A DNA stretch of 11,289 nt from an uncultured Magnetococcales bacterium (GTDB lineage Bacteria > Pseudomonadota > Magnetococcia > Magnetococcales > Magnetaquicoccaceae): positions 1 to 11,289 of the forward strand of contig CAIWLA010000025.1 in NCBI GenBank assembly GCA_903913345.1, read 5' to 3'. Position 1 is the first letter of the stretch. Every line of letters starts with the position of its first letter. The translations under genes were made by a program, and so were the position numbers. The notes under the pieces are model-generated. The model was not told where the DNA came from, did not search any database, and saw nothing but the letters and a program-made list of their open reading frames with translations. Shown here piece by piece: positions 5,557 through 11,289 of the stretch.

Positions 5557-7023
5557 TCACAATCCGGGAGAACCCTCGACTGGACTGGTCCCTGTCGCCC
5601 GTTTTGGCCGGCGATGCCGTTTTTTTCTGACGGGTGCCACCCCCGACTCGCCCTCCACGGGAACCGCCACGGATTCAACCCGTGCGGGCACCGGCTCCTT
5701 GTGCACAGGCGGGGATGGACGCAATCGCGTACTGCTGCCACCACCCCGCCCCCCCATCCCGGATCTCCCCCCCAACGGGCGCATGGGCAGACGAGCCGGC
5801 AGGCCACTGGTTGGCCGATGCAGGGTGGCAATCAGTTCATCGGGTGCCCAGGCGACAAAAATCTTGCCGCAATAGGCCTCGATCTCTTCCAACCGATAGG
5901 CCCCCTCTTCATCCACCAGGGAGATGGCATCGCCCTTGGCCCCGGCCCGGGCCGTTCGACCGATACGATGGAGATAATCTTCTGCATTTTCAGGGAGATC
6001 GAAGTTGATCACATGGGTCACGCCCTCAATGTGCAGACCGCGTCCCGCCACATCGGTGGCGATGAGCACCGGCAACTCACCGGCCTGGAACCGCTGCAAC
6101 ACCTGCAACCGTTTGGCCTGGGGGACATCGCCGGAGAGGTAGCCGCTCAGAATGCCGTTGGCTTCCAACCAGACCTGAAGGGTTTCACCCATCCGTTTGG
6201 TATTGGTAAAAATCATGATGCGCCCCACATCCCCGTTCTCCGCCTCGGCCAGATCCCGACGCAACAGCCCCACGAGCAGGCTGATCTTTTTCTTGCCCTC
6301 CGTGTGGTACAGACATTGGGTCACCTGCTGGACCGTCTTGACATCCATGGGGGTGGAGACCACCTCCGGTGAGTCCATGTACTCGTAGGAGAGTTCCTGG
6401 GCACGATAGGAAAGGGTGGCCGAGAAAAGCATGGAGAGACGTTGCCCATGGGGCGGCAGGCGACGCAAGAGGTAGCGCAGATCGACAATAAACCCCATGT
6501 CAAACAGACGGTCCGCCTCGTCAATGACCAGCGACTGCACCCGATCACAACGGTAGGATTTTTGCTTAAGGTAGTCGATCAACCGTCCCGGTGTCCCGAT
6601 CAGCAGATCGACCTTCCCATCGGTCAGGGCCGTGCGCTGCTTGTCGTAGTCCACCCCGCCGTAGACGGCCAGAATGGTCAGACCCGTGAAGGCCCCCAGG
6701 GCACGGGCATCCTGCTCAATCTGGACCACCAGTTCCCGCGTCGGGGCAATGATCAGGATGCGCGGTGCACCACACGCGGAATCGGCATGGGCCGAAGGGG
6801 AGGCAGAGACAGGGGTGGCTCCCCCGCCCGTCAACACCCGGGTCATGGCCGCGATCAGGAAGGCCGCCGTCTTGCCCGTGCCCGTTTGCGCCTGCCCCGC
6901 CACATCGCGACCGGCCAAGGTCAAGGGCAGCGTCAGGGCCTGAATCGGTGTACAGTCGGTAAATCCGCACGCCCGGATGCCGAGCATGACCGCCTCGGGA
7001 ATGGCCAGATCGGAAAATTTCAT
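5557..7023 (-). CDS. rhlB: DEAD-box ATP-dependent RNA helicase, RhlB type
   Basis: Cytoplasmic RNA-unwinding ATPase. The 488-residue product has all core motifs in order: Q motif GFTDCTPIQ (20-28), motif I AQTGTGKT (45-52), PTREL (94-98), TPGR (144-147), DEAD (168-171), SAT (201-203), IFTNTKR (271-277), ATDVAGRGLHIE (322-333) and HRIGRTARAG (352-361). It resembles E. coli RhlB, a degradosome partner, in QALTLPLTLAGRDVAGQAQ and LFSATLSYRAQEL. It is longer than RhlB (421) because of a Gly/Ser/Ala-rich insert between motifs I and Ia (about 65-87) and a Pro/Arg/Lys-rich disordered tail (about 405-488, with KKRHRRPKR). The ATG at 7023 overlaps the rpsT stop by one base (TGATG) and has no good SD, indicating translational coupling; a TTG one codon earlier is possible. 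Confidence 0.93.
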   Translation of the reverse strand: MKFSDLAIPEAVMLGIRACGFTDCTPIQALTLPLTLAGRDVAGQAQTGTGKTAAFLIAAMTRVLTGGGATPVSASPSAHADSACGAPRILIIAPTRELVVQIEQDARALGAFTGLTILAVYGGVDYDKQRTALTDGKVDLLIGTPGRLIDYLKQKSYRCDRVQSLVIDEADRLFDMGFIVDLRYLLRRLPPHGQRLSMLFSATLSYRAQELSYEYMDSPEVVSTPMDVKTVQQVTQCLYHTEGKKKISLLVGLLRRDLAEAENGDVGRIMIFTNTKRMGETLQVWLEANGILSGYLSGDVPQAKRLQVLQRFQAGELPVLIATDVAGRGLHIEGVTHVINFDLPENAEDYLHRIGRTARAGAKGDAISLVDEEGAYRLEEIEAYCGKIFVAWAPDELIATLHRPTSGLPARLPMRPLGGRSGMGGRGGGSSTRLRPSPPVHKEPVPARVESVAVPVEGESGVAPVRKKRHRRPKRATGTSPVEGSPGL

Positions 7024-7301
7024 CAAGAGGCAACAGCCAGAGCCAAACCCTTCACCTTGGCGTTCAGGCGTTGGGTATGGCGAGCGGCGGCGTTATCGTG
7101 GATAATCCCCTTCCGGGCCGTCACGGCCAGGACCGAGGTGGCCTGGCGCAAGGCCTCCTGCGCACCCGGCAGATCCTTGGCCTCCACCGCTGTCAGCACC
7201 TTTTTGTAGAAGGTGCGCATGCGGGCCTTGGCACTCCGGTTGCGGCTTTTGCGTTTTTCTGACCATTCGACATCCTGGAGGGATGATTTAATATTTGCCA
7301 C
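7023..7301 (-). CDS. rpsT: 30S ribosomal protein S20
   Basis: S20 binds 16S rRNA early in 30S assembly. The 92-residue product is highly basic and helical, with the family marks MANIKSS, RMRTFYKKV (28-36), KGIIHDNAAARH (64-75) and a basic C-terminus. The start is GTG at 7301, ten bases after AAGGAG (7317-7312); this N-terminus (ANIKS) is fixed by the family. A non-AUG start is notable because E. coli rpsT starts with UUG, and that weak start is involved in S20 feedback on its own translation. It is the first gene of the minus-strand operon and is coupled to rhlB through TGATG. Confidence 0.97.
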   Translation of the reverse strand: MANIKSSLQDVEWSEKRKSRNRSAKARMRTFYKKVLTAVEAKDLPGAQEALRQATSVLAVTARKGIIHDNAAARHTQRLNAKVKGLALAVAS

Positions 7302-7399
7302 AGAACAAAAACTCCTTATGCTGAATTTTTTGATGGCGCGGTGCCGTCCGGTTGCCCCATGGTAAGACCGTTTATTGCGCCGCGTTGGGTGATCCTTTC

Positions 7400-7428
7400 A
7401 GGATACCAAATTTATTCGTTCATCTCAA
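7400..7428 (-). promoter_or_regulatory. rpsT: Probable sigma-70 promoter of rpsT operon
   Basis: The minus strand carries TTGAGA (7428-7423), a 17-bp spacer and TATCCT (7405-7400) preceded by TGG, giving an extended -10. Transcription would start near 7393, leaving a leader of about 90 bases before the GTG of rpsT. Two further TTGACT words lie just upstream on the same strand but have no good -10 at normal spacing. Confidence 0.55.
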
Positions 7429-7463
7429 CCCATCCAAGTCAAGAGTCAAAGGTTTTTTTATCC

Positions 7464-9065
7464 ATGTCACCAGAATCCGCTATCGTACCCCCCACGCCCG
7501 TTCAAAGCCGCCGCCGCCTGATGCGGGCCATGGGCACCATCAGCTTTTTTACGCTGCTCTCCCGCATCATGGGTTTCATCCGGGATATGGTCCTCGCCCA
7601 CAGCTTTGGGGCCGGCATGGGGGCCGATGCCTTTTTTGTGGCCTTCAAGCTGCCCAACTTTTTGCGTCGTCTGTTTGCCGAAGGGGCCTTCAACACGGCC
7701 TTCATCCCGGTTTTCAGTGACTATGTGGTCCGTGGCGATCCGCCATCCACCCGCGAGGCCGCCCAGGCCGTCTTTACCATGCTGACCACCATTCTGCTCG
7801 TGGTGGTGCTCCTCGGCCAACTGTTCATGCCCTTCGTGGTCTATATCGCCGCCCCCGGTTTTGCCGACCAGCCCGACAAGTTTCAGTTGACGATTGAACT
7901 GACCCGTGTCACCTTTCCCTATATACTGTTCATCTCACTGGTCGCGCTGGCGGGCGGCATTCTCAACAGTTTTCACCATTTTGCCCTGCCAGCCGTCAAT
8001 CCGTTGCTGCTCAACCTCTCCCTGATTTTTGGTGCCCTGGTGTTGGCTCCCCACCTGGAGCAACCGATCATGGGGCTGGCCATCGGCGTCTTCCTGGGGG
8101 GAGCTGTCCAGTTGGCCCTGTTGCTGCCGGCACTGACACGGATTGGCATTCCCTTGCGTTTTCACCGGCGTTTTCTCTCCCGAACCAATCGGCATCCGGC
8201 CATTCAGCGGGTTTTTACCCTGATGGGGCCTTCCGTCCTGGGGGTTTCCGTGGCCCAGATCAATCTGCTGGTGGATCTGTTTATCGCCTCCTGGCTGCCC
8301 GTTGGCTCCATCTCCTACCTGTACTATGCCGACCGACTGGTGGAATTTCCCCTGGGACTGATTGGCATTGCCATGGGCACCGCCATTCTGCCCAGTTTTT
8401 CGGCGCGGGTTGCCCACAACGATCTGGACGGTCTGCGTCACGATCTGGATTTTGCCTTGCGCCTTGTATTGCTCATCAATATTCCCGCCACGGCCGGACT
8501 GGTGGTCTTGCGGGAGCCTATCCTCGCCCTGCTCTTTGAACGGGGTGCCTTCGACCCGGAAACCACCCGACTCACAGCACAGGCCCTGTTGGCCTATGGC
8601 CTGGGATTGAGTGCCTTTTCCGCTATCAAGGTGGCCGCCCCCGTCTTTTATGCCCTCAAGGATACCCGCACGCCGGTACGGATTGCCGTGGTGTGCATGA
8701 TCTCCAATATTGTCATCAGTCTGTTGCTCATCTCCTCCCTGCGCCACGCCGGTCTCGCCCTCTCCACCACCTTGTCCGCCTTTCTGAATGCCGGACTGCT
8801 GTTTTATCATCTGCGCGAGAAGATTGGCTATCGACCGGGATGGCCATTGCTCACCCTGTTGATCAAGACCGGTGTGGCCACGGGTGTCATGGTGCTGTTC
8901 CTGCTCTGGAGTCGCGAAACCTTTTGGCCAGCGGCCACCACCACCAAAGAGATGGCCTTGGTCCTGTTGCCCATCCTGCTGGCCAGCCTGCCGCTGTTTG
9001 TCGCCACCACCTGGATATTGGGCATGGAGGAACCCCGCGCCCTGTGGCGCAACCTGCGCAAATGA
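7464..9065 (+). CDS. murJ: Lipid II flippase MurJ (MviN family)
   Basis: MurJ moves lipid II across the inner membrane for peptidoglycan synthesis. The 533-residue product is a polytopic membrane protein (about 14 expected helices) with the MviN signatures LLSRIMGFIRD (31-41), ADAFFVAFKLPNFLRRLFAEGAF (around 54-76) and YYADRLVEFPLGL (around 287-299). Arg34, Arg40, Asp55, Arg68 and Arg291 correspond by position to the central-cavity charges required in E. coli MurJ (Arg18, Arg24, Asp39, Arg52, Arg270). I chose ATG 7464; the frame is open from 7341 but the earlier part is not MurJ-like. The ribosome site is weak (AAAGG, 11 bases away). There is an N-terminal cytoplasmic extension of about 17 residues relative to E. 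coli. It is divergent from rpsT across 162 bp. Confidence 0.96.
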   Translation: MSPESAIVPPTPVQSRRRLMRAMGTISFFTLLSRIMGFIRDMVLAHSFGAGMGADAFFVAFKLPNFLRRLFAEGAFNTAFIPVFSDYVVRGDPPSTREAAQAVFTMLTTILLVVVLLGQLFMPFVVYIAAPGFADQPDKFQLTIELTRVTFPYILFISLVALAGGILNSFHHFALPAVNPLLLNLSLIFGALVLAPHLEQPIMGLAIGVFLGGAVQLALLLPALTRIGIPLRFHRRFLSRTNRHPAIQRVFTLMGPSVLGVSVAQINLLVDLFIASWLPVGSISYLYYADRLVEFPLGLIGIAMGTAILPSFSARVAHNDLDGLRHDLDFALRLVLLINIPATAGLVVLREPILALLFERGAFDPETTRLTAQALLAYGLGLSAFSAIKVAAPVFYALKDTRTPVRIAVVCMISNIVISLLLISSLRHAGLALSTTLSAFLNAGLLFYHLREKIGYRPGWPLLTLLIKTGVATGVMVLFLLWSRETFWPAATTTKEMALVLLPILLASLPLFVATTWILGMEEPRALWRNLRK

Positions 9066-9068
9066 CTT

Positions 9069-9098
9069 GCCATTTGAAAAAAATGGGGGCAAAATGGC
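9069..9098 (+). other. Weak stem-loop in the murJ-kinase gap
   Basis: GCCATTT (9069-9075) can pair with AAATGGC (9092-9098) over a 16-base purine-rich loop just behind the murJ stop. No T run follows on the plus strand, so it is a weak terminator candidate at best and murJ may be co-transcribed with the kinase gene 78 bp away. Confidence 0.25.
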
Positions 9099-9143
9099 GG
9101 GGATCGGTGGGTAAACCTGTCAGTATGGGAAAAAACAAAACCG

Positions 9144-10337
9144 GTGGAAAAGACAACACACGCCGTGCAGACAGCCGGCAATCTTCTGGCGGATGAACGG
9201 GAATATGCCCGATATCTCATTGATATTGCGGCAGACATGATCGTGTCGGTGGATGCGGAACGCCGGATCAAACTGTTCAACAAGACCGCAGAAACGGTGT
9301 ATGGCTATACGGCGGACGAGATGGTCGGTCAGCCCATCACGGCGATGTACGACAACCCGGAAGAGTACAAGGCGATCGGGGAACAGATGCGCAGGGATGG
9401 CCGCTTTGTCGGCGAGATTGTCGGACGCAAAAAAAACGGCGATCGTTTCCCGGTTTTTGTCACAGCGGTTTTGCTGCACAACACCGAAGGGGTGGTGATC
9501 GGTTCGGTGGGTTATTCCCGCGATCTCACGGCAGACAAAAAGGCGGCGGCGGTCGAGCGGGAGTATATTGCCATGCTCGGTGAGGAAAAATTAAAGAAAG
9601 AGGTGGAACACATCACCCGTCATGACATGAAATCACCTCTGAGCAGCGTGATCGGTTTTGCCGATCTGCTCCTGGGCGATGAAACCCTCGCCGAAGAGCA
9701 CAAACAATTGATCCGCATTATTTACAATTCCGGTGTGAAGGCCCTGCGCATGGTCAACCTTTCCCTGGATTTGTTGAAGATAGAGCGGGGTGTCTATCCG
9801 TTGGACCCCCAGAGTGTCCGTCTGGTGCCCATTTTTCTGGACATGCAGAACGACAACCTCTCCCTGTTACGCTCCAAGAGGCTGTCGGTGGTTTTTTTGA
9901 TCCAGACGATTCCGCACAATGCCGAACAATTGCAGGCGCAGAGTGGACGATTGGTCGTGTTGGGCGAAGAGATCATGTGTTATAACATCTTCGCCAATTT
10001 GTTCAAGAATGCCGTCGAGGCCGCACCGCCCGGCACGCCGATCACCATCCGGGTGGAGTGCCCACCCGACCCTGGCCATATCACCATCGCCATTCATAAT
10101 GCCGGGGCCGTTCCGGTCGAGATACGCGACCATTTTTTTGAAAAATATGCCACGGCCAGCAAAAAGGGGGGGACCGGTCTGGGCACCTACTCCGCACAAC
10201 GGCTGACCGAGACGCTGGGTGGCCGCATCACCATGGAGACCGCCGAGGCCACAGGGACCACCGTGACGGTTACCCTGCCCAGGGCCTCCCCCGGTTCAAC
10301 CGGGGCACGCCCATGGTCCACCCCTTTAGGAGCCTAG
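9144..10337 (+). CDS. Soluble PAS-domain sensor histidine kinase (orphan)
   Basis: The 397-residue product has one PAS domain (about residues 20-130: YLIDIAADMIVSVDAERRIKL...GYSRDLTADKK), a short linker helix, a HisKA domain with phospho-acceptor His160 in RHDMKSPLSSVIGF, and an HATPase_c domain with N box NLFKNAVEA (285-293), HNAG (318-321) in the position of the DxGxG box, and GTGLG (343-347). No membrane segment or signal peptide is visible, so it should sense a cytoplasmic signal. No response regulator is encoded beside it. The start is GTG at 9144 because no in-frame ATG exists before the PAS domain and the ribosome site is weak. The last 17 residues (after VTVTLPR) are Pro/Gly-rich and the TAG stop lies inside the inverted repeat at 10328. 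Signal and partner are unknown. Confidence 0.9.
   Translation: MEKTTHAVQTAGNLLADEREYARYLIDIAADMIVSVDAERRIKLFNKTAETVYGYTADEMVGQPITAMYDNPEEYKAIGEQMRRDGRFVGEIVGRKKNGDRFPVFVTAVLLHNTEGVVIGSVGYSRDLTADKKAAAVEREYIAMLGEEKLKKEVEHITRHDMKSPLSSVIGFADLLLGDETLAEEHKQLIRIIYNSGVKALRMVNLSLDLLKIERGVYPLDPQSVRLVPIFLDMQNDNLSLLRSKRLSVVFLIQTIPHNAEQLQAQSGRLVVLGEEIMCYNIFANLFKNAVEAAPPGTPITIRVECPPDPGHITIAIHNAGAVPVEIRDHFFEKYATASKKGGTGLGTYSAQRLTETLGGRITMETAEATGTTVTVTLPRASPGSTGARPWSTPLGA
10289..10305 (+). other. Hairpin in 3' end of the kinase gene
   Basis: CCCCGGT (10289-10295) pairs perfectly with ACCGGGG (10299-10305) over a three-base loop. It falls within the Pro/Gly-rich C-terminal tail of the histidine kinase, just before the large inverted repeat. 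No T run follows directly. Confidence 0.5.
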
Positions 10338-10486
10338 CAAAAATAACTTGGACATCTTGCTTGTCTTTTGGTCCGCCCGCGTCGTTGCAAAAAGGATTAC
10401 ATACTGATAGTATGCGCGCCTTTTTGCGCCTAGCGGGCGAACCAAAATCCGGCGCAATCTGCACAAGTTATTTTTGCCAGGCTCCT
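10328..10486. repeat. Long imperfect inverted repeat between convergent genes
   Basis: Outer arms of 23 bp (10328-10350 and 10464-10486) match with one mismatch. Middle arms of 15 bp (10366-10380 and 10433-10447) also have one mismatch. Inner arms GCAAAAAGG/CCTTTTTGC (10387-10395, 10419-10427) and a central hairpin CATACT-gat-AGTATG (10400-10414) are perfect. The arms are symmetric about 10407 to within one base. Read as minus-strand RNA, the two main mismatches become G-U pairs. The element covers the kinase TAG stop and shares the last base of the ispH TAA stop. It could be a bidirectional terminator, a small non-autonomous mobile element, or a structured 3' RNA. No transposase or clear target duplication is seen. 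Confidence 0.85.
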
Positions 10487-11289
10487 TATCCCCGTAGCAA
10501 CTCCGGGAGGGGAAAGACGAGATTTTCTTCGCTCACCGAAAGAAATTCCATCTGCTCAACGGGTTCGGACTGGATGATCCCACCGGGGCAAAGGGCCGTC
10601 AGCAGTTCATCGATCAGGACTTCCGGTGCCGAAGCCCCGGCGGTAATACCGAGGCAGCGCACACCGTCCAGCCATTTGGGTTGTACATCCCGAACCGATT
10701 CAATCAGATGGGCGGTCACCCCGACCCGCAAAGCCACCTCCCGCAACCGATTGGAGTTGCTGCTGTTGGGGGCACCCAGCACCAGAATCAGGTCGCACGA
10801 TTGGGCCAACGCCTTGACGGCGTTTTGCCGATTCTGGGTGGCATAGCAGATGTCTTCCCGCGATGGACCCACAATATCGGGAAATCGTTGTTGCAGGGCC
10901 GCGACAATATGGGCGGTTTCGTCCAGCGAGAGGGTGGTCTGGGTGATGTAGGCGATGCGCGAACCACCGGACGGGGCGTGGTCCGGCAGACCGGCCACAT
11001 CGGCCACCTGGGAGACCACCTCCATGTGACCGGGTGGCAACTGTCCCACGGTGCCATCCACTTCGGGATGACCGGGGTGGCCGATCAGGATCACCCGATG
11101 TCCCGTGCGGTCCAATCGATCCGCCTCCCGATGGACCTTGCTCACCAGGGGACAGGTGGCGTCCAGCACCCGGAAATCCCGTGCCTTGCCCTCCTCCACC
11201 ACCGCCTTGGCCACGCCGTGGGCGGAAAAGATGACGGTGGCCCCGTCCGGAACCTCTTGCAATTCATGGACAAAGACCGCCCCTTTGCG
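10486..11289 (-). CDS. ispH: 4-hydroxy-3-methylbut-2-enyl diphosphate reductase (IspH), 5' end cut by window
   Basis: IspH is the [4Fe-4S] enzyme that makes IPP and DMAPP in the last step of the MEP isoprenoid pathway. The visible 267 residues begin at RKGAVFVHELQEVPDG, matching about residue 50 of the 316-residue E. coli enzyme, so roughly 50 N-terminal residues (with the first cluster cysteine and a conserved His) lie beyond 11289. Seen here are FSAHGV, the second cluster cysteine in DATCPLV, HPEVDGT with the catalytic-type Glu, the third cysteine in DICYATQNRQ, the substrate-binding NSSNSNRL, and TAGASAPEVLIDELL. The frame ends ENLVFPLPELLRG with TAA, a normal length for the family. The TTG at 11262 is not a real start, since homologous sequence continues past it. 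Convergent with the histidine kinase gene. Confidence 0.97.
   Translation of the reverse strand, partial: RKGAVFVHELQEVPDGATVIFSAHGVAKAVVEEGKARDFRVLDATCPLVSKVHREADRLDRTGHRVILIGHPGHPEVDGTVGQLPPGHMEVVSQVADVAGLPDHAPSGGSRIAYITQTTLSLDETAHIVAALQQRFPDIVGPSREDICYATQNRQNAVKALAQSCDLILVLGAPNSSNSNRLREVALRVGVTAHLIESVRDVQPKWLDGVRCLGITAGASAPEVLIDELLTALCPGGIIQSEPVEQMEFLSVSEENLVFPLPELLRG

Noticed and set aside
7935..9092. 385-codon minus-strand frame opposite murJ
   Set aside because: It is a Gly/Gln-rich shadow of a membrane protein gene; MurJ signatures on the plus strand are clear.
11260..11262. TTG as the start of ispH
   Set aside because: Codons before it continue the IspH family sequence (RKGAVFVHE) to the window edge, so the gene is cut by the window and is not short.

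Overview
The window looks like ordinary chromosome of a flagellated, GC-rich Gram-negative bacterium. It carries a periplasmic BepA-type protease with a signal peptide, SecB, MurJ, IspH, an RhlB-type helicase and flagellar parts. The mix is unusual: MotE-type protein next to fliJ is familiar from Alphaproteobacteria, while RhlB, SecB and BepA look gammaproteobacterial. I infer a Pseudomonadota member of a deep lineage, possibly Magnetococcia-like, but sequence reading alone does not settle this. No plasmid, phage, transposase, CRISPR or tRNA/rRNA gene was seen.

Layout. 1-329: no gene; two copies of a hairpin-rich GC repeat. 330-1181 (-): flagellin. 1182-2031: long gap with a duplicated flagellin leader. 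2032-3185 (-): fliJ-motE pair joined by an ATGA overlap. 3305-4753 (+): BepA-like M48 protease with TPRs, divergent from fliJ. 4776-7301 (-): apparent operon rpsT-rhlB-secB-small membrane zinc-ribbon protein (listed in transcription order), with a good promoter before rpsT. 7464-9065 (+): murJ, divergent from rpsT. 9144-10337 (+): orphan soluble PAS histidine kinase. 10328-10486: long imperfect inverted repeat. 10486-11289 (-): ispH, 5' end outside the window.

The genes serve three themes: flagellum (filament, export, motor accessory), envelope building (BepA, SecB, MurJ, isoprenoid precursor supply by IspH) and translation/RNA turnover (S20, RhlB). I found no clear new multi-gene system. The most unusual signals are non-coding. 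One is the flagellin leader, present twice 458 bp apart, with a conserved anti-Shine-Dalgarno block, a hairpin and a start site at matching positions. The other is a 159-bp inverted repeat between histidine kinase and ispH that touches the stop codons of both convergent genes and whose two main mismatches become G-U pairs when read on the minus strand.
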